Assembly: GCF_001434575.1 (NCBI RefSeq)
Contig: NZ_AZDA01000133.1
Coordinates: forward strand, 1-56,050
DNA length: 56,050 nucleotides
Source of the DNA: Loigolactobacillus bifermentans DSM 20003
Lineage (GTDB): Bacteria; Bacillota; Bacilli; Lactobacillales; Lactobacillaceae
Direction of reading: 5' to 3'
Position numbers and translations under genes: made by a program. The notes under the pieces were generated by a model. It did not search any database. It saw only the letters and a list, made by a program, of their open reading frames with translations, and was not told the DNA's origin. This document shows, in pieces, positions 29,085 to 37,482 of the stretch (position 1 is the stretch's first letter; each line of letters opens with the position of its first letter).

Positions 29085-29852
29085 ATGAATGAAACGGTAG
29101 ACTTAGAAAATATCTTTGGCATCCTGAGGAAACACGTGAAATTGATTTTAGGCGCAATCGTCATTTTCCTCTTTGCCACTTTTTTGGTGTCTTTTTTCCT
29201 AATGACGCCAAAGTACAGTGCTTCGACAGAAATTTTGGTAAATCGTAAGCAAACTTCTGAAGCATTGCAAGCGCAGCAGGTTCAAACGGATGTCCAAATG
29301 ATCAATACTTATAAGGACATTATTGTCAGTCCAAGTATTTTGAAGAACGTTAATCGACAACTACATAAAGAAACCAACTTTAAAGGGACTACTGACGATT
29401 TAAAGAGTGAAATCAGTATTACTAGCCAACAGAATTCACAGGTTTTTTCAATTACTGTCAAGGACCAAGACCCTTATGATGCTGCTAGTATTGCTAATAC
29501 CACAGCAACGGTCTTTAAAAGTAAAGTCGGTAAAATGATGCAGATCAATAACGTATCGATTATTTCCAAGGCACAGCCTGATACTACGGCTGTTTCACCG
29601 CGCTTGAAATTGAATTTATTAATTGGCGCCGTGCTAGGGTTATTGATTGGTGTCGGGATTGCGTTCCTACGCGAATTTACGGATAAGACAGTTAAATCTG
29701 AAGAATTCTTAACGGAAACATTAGGCCTGACTAGCTTAGGGATTATTCATGAAATGACCTCGAATGAAGTTTCAAAGCATTCAGAAATTATTGGACATGC
29801 TGCAGCAACTAACAGTCATGTGGCGAAGACACATGCAGAAAGAAGGGTGTAG
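29085..29852 (+). CDS. Wzz-family chain-length regulator / tyrosine kinase modulator
   Basis: 255 aa. Two membrane segments, at about residues 18-42 and 174-193, flank an extracellular region of about 130 residues, the classic Wzz/CpsC layout. TPKYSASTEILVNRK after TM1 and the proline-bearing AVSPRLKLNLLIGAVLG before TM2 are typical. Such proteins control polysaccharide chain length and activate the partner kinase encoded next. Upstream is an AT-rich promoter region. Confidence 0.88.
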   Translation: MNETVDLENIFGILRKHVKLILGAIVIFLFATFLVSFFLMTPKYSASTEILVNRKQTSEALQAQQVQTDVQMINTYKDIIVSPSILKNVNRQLHKETNFKGTTDDLKSEISITSQQNSQVFSITVKDQDPYDAASIANTTATVFKSKVGKMMQINNVSIISKAQPDTTAVSPRLKLNLLIGAVLGLLIGVGIAFLREFTDKTVKSEEFLTETLGLTSLGIIHEMTSNEVSKHSEIIGHAAATNSHVAKTHAERRV

Positions 29853-29853
29853 G

Positions 29854-30600
29854 ATGGCATTATTTCGGCGTAAGAAAAAGAAGCTCGAAACCACGAGTAT
29901 GCAGCATGGGGTTTCATTGATCACTGTTAATGATCCGACATCAGTTGTTTCAGAACAATTTCGGACAATTCGCACCAATATTCAGTTTTCTGCAGTGGCT
30001 TCAAAATTAAAAACCTTATTAGTCACTTCGGCAGGTCCTTCTGAAGGAAAGTCAACGGTCAGTGCTAACTTAGCCGCCACTTGGACGGCACAAAATACCA
30101 ACGTTTTGATCGTTGATGCTGATTTACGTCGGCCAACGGTGCATCGGACATTTGGTTTAAGTAACAATCAAGGGCTCACCACGTTATTGACTAATCCAGA
30201 AGTGAAATTAGATCAGGTGATCATGCAAACAGCTGTGAATCATTTGTATGCCTTGCCAAGTGGTCCCATTCCGCCTAATCCAGCTGAATTGTTAGGGTCA
30301 GAGCGAATGGATAAATTGATGCAGATCCTTAAAAATAGTTTTGATCTTGTGTTGTTTGATGTACCTCCTGTTATTTCTGTAACAGATGCGCAAATTATGG
30401 CGAATAAGGTCGATGGCGTTATTTTAGTCACACCACAAGGCCTTGCTGAAAAAGGCGCTGTCATGAAGTCTAAAGAGCTTTTAGAGGCGGTCCATGCCAA
30501 TATCTTAGGGGTTATCATGAATCGGGTTCATGCTGAAGGAACCGGTGGCTATTATGGTGGCTACTATGGCGGTTATTACGGAACCGATGATAAGAAATGA
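29854..30600 (+). CDS. Tyrosine-protein kinase (BY-kinase) of polysaccharide biosynthesis
   Basis: 248 aa from ATG 29854, with AGAAGGG upstream; longer starts inside the previous gene are rejected. Walker A SAGPSEGKSTVSANLA, Walker A' VLIVDADLRRP, and Walker B LVLFDVPPV mark a CpsD/Wze BY-kinase. The tail is tyrosine-rich (YYGGYYGGYYGTDD), the autophosphorylation cluster. ATGA overlap with the next gene couples kinase and phosphatase. Confidence 0.93.
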   Translation: MALFRRKKKKLETTSMQHGVSLITVNDPTSVVSEQFRTIRTNIQFSAVASKLKTLLVTSAGPSEGKSTVSANLAATWTAQNTNVLIVDADLRRPTVHRTFGLSNNQGLTTLLTNPEVKLDQVIMQTAVNHLYALPSGPIPPNPAELLGSERMDKLMQILKNSFDLVLFDVPPVISVTDAQIMANKVDGVILVTPQGLAEKGAVMKSKELLEAVHANILGVIMNRVHAEGTGGYYGGYYGGYYGTDDKK

Positions 30601-31370
30601 TCGATTTACATTGTCATATTTTACCAGGTGTTGATGATGGCGCTAAGAATACACCGTTTGCCTTAGACATGGCGCGGGAAGCAGTTCGTGAAGGCATTAC
30701 GCATATTTTGGTCACCCCGCACCATTTAGATGGTGAGTATGTGAACCACAAACAGGATGTATTGACGCAAACGGCGGCATTTCAAACGGCGTTGGCAACA
30801 GCCAACATTCCGCTAACCGTTTTTCCAGGCCAAGAAGTTCATTTAAATGGCAACTTGCTGCAGGCCATTGCCAGTGGCGATGTCTTATTTGCAGATACGG
30901 GAAATCGTTACTTAATGTTGGAATTCCCGCATCAAGCTGTGCCAGCATATGCCCAACAAATGATTTTTGACCTGCAGTCACAGGGCATTGTTCCGGTGAT
31001 CGTGCACCCAGAGCGCAACGTTGCCATTCAACAGGACCCGCAATTGTTGTATGATTTTGTGTCAGCCGGCTGTTTAACGCAATTAACGGCCAGCAGCTAT
31101 CTAGGGGTGTTTGGGGAACATGTTGAAACCTTTACCCAACAAATTATTGATGCTGGCATGGGCTATATCTTTGCCTCAGATGCGCATAATTTAAAAGGGC
31201 GTAACTTCCGGATGGATCGCGCCTTTGCGAAATTAACTCAGCATAATGGCCAAGCTGCTGCTGATTTAATGGCGCAACATGCCAAACAAATTATCAACGG
31301 CGAGCCCGTTGCCCCCAATGATTTTCAAATGATCCAAACGAAGAAAAAGAAACGCTTTTTCTTCTTCTAA
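30597..31370 (+). CDS. PHP-family protein-tyrosine phosphatase (CpsB/Wzh type)
   Basis: 257 aa. Metal-binding motifs of the PHP fold: IDLHCHILPGVDDGA at the start, LVTPHHLDG, PGQEVHL, VIVHPERN, and FASDAHN. It removes phosphate from the BY-kinase tail. No glycosyltransferase, flippase or polymerase gene follows; the operon ends at a terminator and is met by a minus-strand gene. Confidence 0.93.
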   Translation: MIDLHCHILPGVDDGAKNTPFALDMAREAVREGITHILVTPHHLDGEYVNHKQDVLTQTAAFQTALATANIPLTVFPGQEVHLNGNLLQAIASGDVLFADTGNRYLMLEFPHQAVPAYAQQMIFDLQSQGIVPVIVHPERNVAIQQDPQLLYDFVSAGCLTQLTASSYLGVFGEHVETFTQQIIDAGMGYIFASDAHNLKGRNFRMDRAFAKLTQHNGQAAADLMAQHAKQIINGEPVAPNDFQMIQTKKKKRFFFF

Positions 31371-31371
31371 A

Positions 31372-31393
31372 GTTGCCAAGTGGCAGCTTTTTT
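31372..31393 (+). terminator. Terminator after the phosphatase gene
   Basis: GTTGCC (31372-31377) / GGCAGC (31382-31387) with AAGT loop and T-run to 31393. Confidence 0.8.
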
Positions 31394-31404
31394 ATTTTGC
31401 CGAC

Positions 31405-31431
31405 AAAAAACGCCTGAAGCAGTTGCTTCAG
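31405..31431 (-). terminator. Terminator of the minus-strand membrane protein gene
   Basis: CTGAAGC (31414-31420) / GCTTCAG (31425-31431), followed on the minus strand by TTTTTT (31410-31405). Confidence 0.8.
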
Positions 31432-31444
31432 ACGTTATGGCCGG

Positions 31445-32170
31445 TTATTCCACGCCAACTTGTGATTTGCCAATCAGTACATCATTTGAGAAGGCTAAGC
31501 GAATGCTAGCTGTATCACTGCCTTCAATATTGGTGGTGTAGTGGCCGACGATTAAATCAGTTCCGTCGATCAAAGATTCTTCAAACGTATCAGGTTTCCC
31601 GAAGTCAGCTGTCATTTTCTGATAAGTCGTGGTTTGTAACGTAAAGTTATCATAATTTGTCACTGAGATCTGGGTGGCACGTTTGGTCAACTGATAATGT
31701 TCCAGTTGCTTGCGATAAATGCGACCATTGACCACGCTAACCGTGAATTTTGCGTTTGATTGCTGACTGTCAATGTTGGTCCAAGTCACAGTTTTAATGG
31801 CGTGCCCTTTTTCGGAACCTTTTTTCGTCTTAGCTGGTTCGCCATATTTTGTGACTAATTGGGTCAAACGCGCGCCACCTTGGCCTTTTTTCGTTAAATC
31901 GCCTAGTTTCAGTTGATCCATTGCCGTGCGGCTCCAATTCGTGTTGGTAGCGGTGGTGTCGTTGCCAGGTGTTGCCTTTTTGTGCTCATATTGTAATCGG
32001 CTTTGTTGTAGCTGGGCTTGCGTGGCCTGCTTTTTCCACATGATTCCCGCGAAAACGGCGCCTACAATCACTACCAACAACACGAGTAAGCCAAATGATT
32101 TGAAGAATTGTCGAACGTGATGTTGACGTTTAAGTTGCTGGACTGACTTTTTAGAACGATGAGTTGACAT
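31445..32170 (-). CDS. Membrane-anchored extracytoplasmic protein, DUF3862-like
   Basis: 241 aa. A basic N-terminus (residues 1-24) precedes one membrane helix (about 26-46), then a linker and an exported region with two similar halves: TQLVTKYGEPAKTKKGS and QKMTADFGKPDTFEE, each followed by beta-rich sequence. This BLIP/SmpA-like repeat with a short helix ending in YGxP/FGxP is seen in DUF3862-type proteins of lactobacilli. The function is unknown. SD GGAG lies upstream of the ATG at 32170. Confidence 0.75.
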   Translation of the reverse strand: MSTHRSKKSVQQLKRQHHVRQFFKSFGLLVLLVVIVGAVFAGIMWKKQATQAQLQQSRLQYEHKKATPGNDTTATNTNWSRTAMDQLKLGDLTKKGQGGARLTQLVTKYGEPAKTKKGSEKGHAIKTVTWTNIDSQQSNAKFTVSVVNGRIYRKQLEHYQLTKRATQISVTNYDNFTLQTTTYQKMTADFGKPDTFEESLIDGTDLIVGHYTTNIEGSDTASIRLAFSNDVLIGKSQVGVE

Positions 32171-32293
32171 AACAGCTTGGCTCCTTTATTGAACTTCTGA
32201 TTTCTATTTTAACGGAGAATTTGATTTAGGAAAAGGACTTTTATGGTTTTGTTGAACCTCGTACTATCTTTTCAAGAATATCGACGATTTAAA

Positions 32294-32322
32294 TTGACTT
32301 TTAAATAGGGAACCAGTATGAT
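32294..32322 (+). promoter_or_regulatory. Promoter of rplM-rpsI
   Basis: TTGACT at 32294-32299, a 17-base spacer, and TATGAT at 32317-32322. The remaining 90-base leader includes ATTGT/ACAAT pairing just before the SD, in the position of L13 leaders of other Firmicutes. Confidence 0.75.
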
Positions 32323-32412
32323 TGAAACTGGTATTTGTTTACCTCCCACAATTAAGCCCCGGAAACTTTATTGTAATTCAGGAAACAATACAGAAAAATG
32401 GAGGAAATGCTC

Positions 32413-32856
32413 GTGCGTTCAACTTATTTAGCAAAACCAGGCGAAATCGCCAAAGAATGGTTTGTCGTCGATGCTACGGATGTTCCGTTAGGTCGTCTTT
32501 CAACAGCTGTTGCAACAATTTTACGCGGTAAGAATAAACCAACTTTCACACCAAACGTTGATACAGGTGACAATGTCATCGTCATCAATGCTGGTAAAGT
32601 GGCTTTAACTGGCCGTAAAGCAGATCGTAAGATCTATTACCATCATACATTACACCCAGGTGGTTTAAAGCAAATCACTGCTGGTGAATTACGCGAAAAG
32701 AACCCTGTTCGCTTAATCGAAACTTCAGTTAAAGGGATGTTACCAAAGAACACTTTGGGGCATCAACAATTATTGAAGTTACACGTGTATGAAGGCGCTG
32801 AACATAAAAACGCTGCACAACAGCCAAAAACGTTAGACATTACTAACTTAATCTAA
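32413..32856 (+). CDS. rplM: 50S ribosomal protein L13 (uL13)
   Basis: 147 aa from GTG 32413 with GGAGG upstream; this gives the normal start [43 protein letters not shown] and [14 protein letters not shown] are L13 motifs. Confidence 0.96.
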   Translation: MRSTYLAKPGEIAKEWFVVDATDVPLGRLSTAVATILRGKNKPTFTPNVDTGDNVIVINAGKVALTGRKADRKIYYHHTLHPGGLKQITAGELREKNPVRLIETSVKGMLPKNTLGHQQLLKLHVYEGAEHKNAAQQPKTLDITNLI

Positions 32857-32870
32857 GGAGGGGACAATTC

Positions 32871-33266
32871 GTGGCAGAAACAGTTCAATACATTGGCACT
32901 GGTCGTCGTAAAGACTCAGTTGCTCGAGTTCGCTTAGTACCAGGTACTGGTAAAATTACCATCAACGGTAAAGATCAAACAGAGTACATTCCATTTGCTA
33001 ACATTCGTCAAGATATGGTTCAACCTTTCGGTATTACTGAAACAGCTGGTAACTATGACGTTTTCGTTAACGTTAATGGTGGTGGCTTCTCAGGTCAAGC
33101 CGGCGCAATTCGTCACGGGATCTCTCGTGCCTTATTAAACGTTGATCCAGATTTCCGCGGCCCATTAAAACGTGCTGGTTTACTTACACGTGACCCACGT
33201 ATGAAGGAACGGAAGAAGCCAGGTTTGAAAAAAGCCCGCAAAGCTTCACAATTCTCAAAACGTTAA
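32871..33266 (+). CDS. rpsI: 30S ribosomal protein S9 (uS9)
   Basis: 131 aa, GTG start after [26 protein letters not shown] start and the basic tail [14 protein letters not shown], which reaches the P-site tRNA, identify S9. Confidence 0.97.
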   Translation: MAETVQYIGTGRRKDSVARVRLVPGTGKITINGKDQTEYIPFANIRQDMVQPFGITETAGNYDVFVNVNGGGFSGQAGAIRHGISRALLNVDPDFRGPLKRAGLLTRDPRMKERKKPGLKKARKASQFSKR

Positions 33267-33290
33267 TATACCCGTTATATCAATGTTTTC

Positions 33291-33323
33291 AAAAAGCACT
33301 TGCCATGTGGCAGGTGCTTTTTT
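33291..33323 (+). terminator. Terminator after rpsI
   Basis: AAAAAGCACTTGCC (33291-33304) / GGCAGGTGCTTTTT (33309-33322) with loop ATGT. Confidence 0.93.
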
Positions 33324-33344
33324 GTTAATCAGAAAGCAGCAGTT

Positions 33345-33396
33345 AAGAGCAGTCCCATCTTCCGCTTTGTTAGAAGATGGGACTGCTCTTATTTTA
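33345..33396 (+). terminator. Perfect 18-bp hairpin, possible second terminator
   Basis: Arms 33345-33362 and 33373-33390 are perfectly complementary (AAGAGCAGTCCC... and its complement) around a 10-base loop, followed by ATTTTAT. It lies between rpsI and the convergent lipoprotein gene and may be a dispersed palindromic repeat. Confidence 0.6.
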
Positions 33397-33414
33397 TATA
33401 ACGATTAATTTAAA

Positions 33415-33944
33415 TCACTGTTGCACGATACTACCATCATCGTAAACGATGACACTCATGGCTGTTTTGGTCATCGTCGTTGAGCTTTTTGAAATGGCTT
33501 TGACGAAATAGCTACCATCGTCGGAGGAAAGGCAGCCCCAGACCCAATCACCGCCGTTATTGCCATATTTGCTTCTGCTGCGGCAACTGCTTCATCACGA
33601 CCATGGATGACACTTCTAGGGCGAGATGCTTGTGTTTCTGATGGTGCACTTGATGCTTCAGTAGCAGCCGCCGAGCTAGCCGTTGATGCCGATTTAGCAG
33701 CTGCAGTTTCCGATGCTAATGTTGCGTCAAAAGAGGACTGCTCAGCACTTTCACTGGCAGCCTTAGCTGAACTGCTTTCAGTTTTGTGCGCTGCAATTGA
33801 CTTAGCCTTCGCACTGGCTTCAGCGCTACTTGCCACTTTAGCTTTAATAGATGAATTATTTTGTGCCGCAGCATGGTTAGTGCCACATGCTGCTAAAGAA
33901 AAGGCCAATAAGCCAATACTGAATAGGCCAACTAATTTTTTCAT
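33415..33944 (-). pseudogene. Ala/Ser-rich lipoprotein, probably frameshifted near its C-terminus
   Basis: Start ATG at 33944 with GGAGG upstream. The signal peptide MKKLVGLFSIGLLAFSLAAC ends in a lipobox, so the protein is membrane-anchored and lipidated. An Ala/Ser/Lys/Glu-rich stalk follows for about 100 residues. As written, the frame ends at 33471 in an unrelated tail. Adding one A to the AAA run (plus-strand TTT 33568-33570) restores AKYGNNGGDWVWGCLSSDDG and a coherent domain running to a stop at 33415-33417 (176 aa). This could be a real mutation or a homopolymer sequencing error. Function unknown. Confidence 0.65.
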
Positions 33945-34374
33945 AAAGATTCCTCCAAGATAATACCAACTTTTTAATCTGATTAATGACAATGCCTAAA
34001 TGAGTTATAGCGTGAACGGCCTTTTGTGATATCGAAGCAGCTTGCTGATTTAATCCTTCTATTGACAGATCAACAATCACCTGTGCTACTTGTTAGCAAC
34101 TTTTGGTTGACAGGCATTTTTCGTCAATATCGGTTGGGCAAATGGCCGTTATTTTTGTAAAGGAACATCGCTTTTTCCAAAAGTTATGAGTAGAAATCAC
34201 TCACTATAGTATAACGTATATTTGCAAGTGATTCGGTGCCTGACCTCATTTTATAAAAGCAGCGTGCTTTTTTTGTTTGGCCAAACGATCATTTTTAATT
34301 AGGTAAGAATGGTTGCGCTTTCAAAAACAATTTGCGATAGTAAGGTTAATTAAACAATTATTGAGGTAATGACA

Positions 34375-34536
34375 ATGAAGTATTTTCAATTAGATGGTCA
34401 TCACTATGAATGGTTAATGGAGGCAGTTGATACACGCAATCAGATTGGGGAGTCTTTGGTGATTTATCGAGAATGTGGTAGTGAAATAGTCGTTAGAGAT
34501 TTTAGACGAGGAGGTATCGCGTTTCAATGGGACTGA
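34375..34536 (+). CDS. Small protein of 53 aa, unknown
   Basis: Starts MKYFQLDGHHYEWLMEAVDT and ends GGIAFQWD; acidic and soluble. TTGAGGTAAT precedes the ATG by a few bases, and its 3' end overlaps the exonuclease-like gene by 10 bases, so the two are probably co-translated. No family recognised. The 430-base region between it and the lipoprotein start (33945-34374) is AT-rich and holds divergent promoter-like tracts (TATAGT near 34205) but no gene I can support. Confidence 0.5.
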   Translation: MKYFQLDGHHYEWLMEAVDTRNQIGESLVIYRECGSEIVVRDFRRGGIAFQWD

Positions 34537-35903
34537 TTCAAGCAATCGAAGTGGTGTTGGCAAATGAGCGACAATTATTTAGGGTCGGCTGGCGGGTGCT
34601 ACAAGTGAATGCCAAGGCAGCCATTATTGACTTTGCAACTGGTTATGACAATCATGTGACAGCGATTGCCAAAACACATGTCGGTTATATGGTGAATTTT
34701 AGTGATGGTTCAGCACAACCATTCACACAAGCACTTGTCGTTCAGGCTTATGATCATGAAGCAAAACTCGATCAATTTCAGCCACAGGCCCAATTTCAAG
34801 ACGTTGCGTTTGAGGTACAAATGGCAAATGTGCGTCAACTATTAATTGCAGGCTATCCGCCGATGCAAGTGATAGGTGGGCAGTTATTTAAGTCGGAATT
34901 TTTTGAACAGGTAGGTCAAATTGATGAGATCGAAATGCAGATGAACATGTTAACGATTCGGCATGATGGTCATCAAAGTCTGCAGATTGCTGCTAAAAAA
35001 ATTAAACAACGTTATTTAAGTGCCGAAGTGAAGGCCCGTTATCCGCAGCTTGATGATGATAAGATTAAATTATTTCATCAGTTGGGTGCTGGGTTGTTGG
35101 CGAACATCAATTACATTGACGCGGTGCCACAAAATTATGTGGTGCTAGATTGTGAGTTTGCCCAACGTCAAGCAAATGACCAAGCGGGGCTAACGACAGG
35201 AATCAAACAGCTTGCGGCTATGAGTTACTGTAATCATGAACAGGGTACACTCTTTTTTAATCAATATATTTTTGATAGCCGTTACACGGATGCGACGTTG
35301 CTGGCTGGCTTAAAGGCAACCAATCAAACGTATACTGATTTTCAGGTACAAGGGGCCAGTTTGGTGGTGATCAAAAAGTTCATTCATGAGGTATTGGCCA
35401 AAAGTCAGTGCCTTGTTTTTTACGATTGCAGCAATGATCTGAAGCATCTGAGAGCAGCGTTGAAAACACATCACTTGCAATTAACAGCTTATGAAATTGA
35501 GGTTCTCAATCGGCATTTTGATGTGTTTGATTTAGAAGCCCAAATTGTAGCGTGGGAAAAAGCACAAGGTTTGTCGAATGTGCAAGCACCTTCTTTGCAC
35601 ACTGTTTCGATTCTGTTCGGTATTTACAATCACCATCGCCACAATGCGTTATGGGATGTTGCCACGATTCAACAAACGTTGGTGAAGTTTAGCGTCTTTT
35701 CAAAACGCGCCGTTTGTTCTGTTACGCGACCACAACCGCTTGTCGTGAATCCAGCCACATCAAAACGGAAACGGCGCTATGATTATGCGCAAATTTGGCG
35801 TTTATATCAGGAAGGCTCAACTGCAGCTGAGATTGCGTCAATGATCGATGGTAATGCTGGCTCAATTCGACATATTGTTCACAAGTTAAAGGCACACGCG
35901 TAA
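34527..35903 (+). CDS. DEDDh exonuclease-like protein with C-terminal HTH domain
   Basis: 458 aa. Residues about 1-190 contain no motif I recognise. From about 205, VVLDCEFA supplies the first Asp and Glu of a DnaQ-like exonuclease; YDCSNDLKHLRAAL the second Asp; and HNALWDV (His-x4-Asp) the last two catalytic residues. The C-terminus after a basic linker (SKRKRRYDYAQIWRLYQEGSTAAEIA) is a helix-turn-helix of the Hin/terminase-small-subunit kind. Good GAGGAGG SD. It therefore pairs a nuclease with a DNA-binding tail. Substrate and role are unknown; no phage or restriction genes are adjacent. Confidence 0.7.
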   Translation: MGLIQAIEVVLANERQLFRVGWRVLQVNAKAAIIDFATGYDNHVTAIAKTHVGYMVNFSDGSAQPFTQALVVQAYDHEAKLDQFQPQAQFQDVAFEVQMANVRQLLIAGYPPMQVIGGQLFKSEFFEQVGQIDEIEMQMNMLTIRHDGHQSLQIAAKKIKQRYLSAEVKARYPQLDDDKIKLFHQLGAGLLANINYIDAVPQNYVVLDCEFAQRQANDQAGLTTGIKQLAAMSYCNHEQGTLFFNQYIFDSRYTDATLLAGLKATNQTYTDFQVQGASLVVIKKFIHEVLAKSQCLVFYDCSNDLKHLRAALKTHHLQLTAYEIEVLNRHFDVFDLEAQIVAWEKAQGLSNVQAPSLHTVSILFGIYNHHRHNALWDVATIQQTLVKFSVFSKRAVCSVTRPQPLVVNPATSKRKRRYDYAQIWRLYQEGSTAAEIASMIDGNAGSIRHIVHKLKAHA

Positions 35904-35979
35904 ACCCGTACCACCACTTGCGTAGGTCAATTCAGGAAAAGAATCCATATAAAAGTTGAAATGTTGAAACTGGCAAAAA

Positions 35980-35999
35980 TCTAAGCGCTATCATATAAT
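35980..35999 (+). promoter_or_regulatory. Catabolite-response-like site overlapping the cydA promoter
   Basis: TCTAAGCGCTATCA at 35980-35993 matches the CcpA cre consensus at every position except the second (C instead of G). A perfect TATAAT follows directly at 35994-35999; the -35 (TGGCAA at 35971) is weak. Binding by CcpA would cover the promoter and repress cydABCD on preferred sugars. Confidence 0.6.
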
Positions 36000-36051
36000 G
36001 AAACTAGCACAATCATATCATGCACAACTTTATTGAGAAAGGATGGTTAGG

Positions 36052-37482
36052 ATGTTTACTTTGGGAATGAGCATGTTATCGCTAGCCCGCTTTCAATTTG
36101 CAATGACAACGGTCTTTCACTTTTTCTTCGTACCGTTTTCAATTGGAATGGCCTTGGTAACCGCAATTATGGAAACATTATACGTCTTAAAAAAAGACAA
36201 GCTCTACCGGAAAATGGCACAGTTTTGGGGGAAGATCTTCTTACTGAGTTTTGCAGTTGGGGTGGTCACTGGTATTATTCAAGAATTCCAATTTGGAATG
36301 AATTGGTCTGATTATTCACGTTTTATGGGGGATATTTTTGGCGCGCCGTTAGCGATTGAAGCGTTGCTGGCATTTTTCATGGAGTCCGTGTTTATTGGAC
36401 TTTGGCTGTTTACTTGGGATCGGTTTAAGCCGGCACTGCATGCAGCAATGATTTGGCTAGTGATGTTAGGCAGCAGTATTTCTGCACTGTGGATCTTAAC
36501 GGCCAATAGTTTTATGCAACATCCCGTGGCCTATCGGTTAGCTGACGGTCGCGCTGAAATGGCAAGCTTTGCAGGCTTACTGCGGAATCCGCAATTGTGG
36601 GTGGAATTTCCCCATGTGATTTTTGGGGCCTTTACCACTGCGGCGATGGCGGTGGCCGGGATGTCGGCTTGGCGTTTACTGAAAAAGGATCATGAGGACT
36701 TTTACAAGCGTTCCTTGAAAGTCAGTTTGTGGTTAGCGTTGATTTGTTCATTAGGCACGATTGCTGTTGGGGATGCGCAATCTCAGTTCATTATTAAAGA
36801 TCAACCGATGAAATTTGCGGCCACTGAAGGTATCTACAAGGACACCGGCAAGCGGGCACCTTGGTCGATTGTGGAAGGGATTGACGCCAAAGGGCACAAG
36901 GCCACTTGGAAAGTTGAAATTCCCGATATGCTGAGTGTTTTGTCTTATCACAAAACCACTGGGGCTGTGAAAGGCATGGACACTATTAACCAAGAATTAC
37001 ATGCCAAGTATGACGGCCAATACGGCAAGGATATGAACTACTATGTGCCACCGAAAACGTTGTTCTGGAGTTTCCGGGTGATGGCCGGCAGTGGCATGTT
37101 GTTCGCCTTAGTGTCCATTTTAGGTTTGATTGCTTTACGCGGTGATGGTCACCGGATCATGAAATGGCGTTGGTTGTTATACGTGCTGGGCATTTGTCTC
37201 TGGTTGCCATTTGCGGCGAATACCGCTGGTTGGTTGATCACGGAATTAGGGCGCTATCCTTGGATCGTGTACGGGCTGTTTACCATCGCCGATGCAGTTT
37301 CAAAGAGTGTGACGGCAGGCGAATTGTTATTCTCAAACATCACTTATTTCTTGATTTTCACGTTGTTAGGCGCTACGATGATTTTCTTTGCCCATCGCAC
37401 TTTGGTGGCTGGACCGGATGCTGATGCGCAAACTAAAGCACCGGTGGATCCATTTGCAAAGGAGGCATTCGCACATGACTAG
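36052..37482 (+). CDS. cydA: Cytochrome bd ubiquinol oxidase subunit I
   Basis: 476 aa from ATG 36052; GAAAGG at 36035-36040 fits this start and not the ATG at 36043. SLARFQFAMTTVFHFFFVPFSIG holds the first heme-ligand histidine; GRYPWIVYG lies near the C-terminus. The quinol loop is short, as in Gram-positive CydA. It oxidises menaquinol and reduces oxygen to water at the membrane; in lactic acid bacteria it usually needs external heme and menaquinone. It overlaps cydB by 8 bases. Confidence 0.96.
   Translation: MFTLGMSMLSLARFQFAMTTVFHFFFVPFSIGMALVTAIMETLYVLKKDKLYRKMAQFWGKIFLLSFAVGVVTGIIQEFQFGMNWSDYSRFMGDIFGAPLAIEALLAFFMESVFIGLWLFTWDRFKPALHAAMIWLVMLGSSISALWILTANSFMQHPVAYRLADGRAEMASFAGLLRNPQLWVEFPHVIFGAFTTAAMAVAGMSAWRLLKKDHEDFYKRSLKVSLWLALICSLGTIAVGDAQSQFIIKDQPMKFAATEGIYKDTGKRAPWSIVEGIDAKGHKATWKVEIPDMLSVLSYHKTTGAVKGMDTINQELHAKYDGQYGKDMNYYVPPKTLFWSFRVMAGSGMLFALVSILGLIALRGDGHRIMKWRWLLYVLGICLWLPFAANTAGWLITELGRYPWIVYGLFTIADAVSKSVTAGELLFSNITYFLIFTLLGATMIFFAHRTLVAGPDADAQTKAPVDPFAKEAFAHD

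Noticed and set aside
33607-33963. 118-codon plus-strand frame opposite the lipoprotein gene
   Set aside because: Its Ala/Leu-rich sequence is the mirror of the Ala/Ser-rich stalk; no SD, and the minus strand has SD, signal peptide and lipobox.
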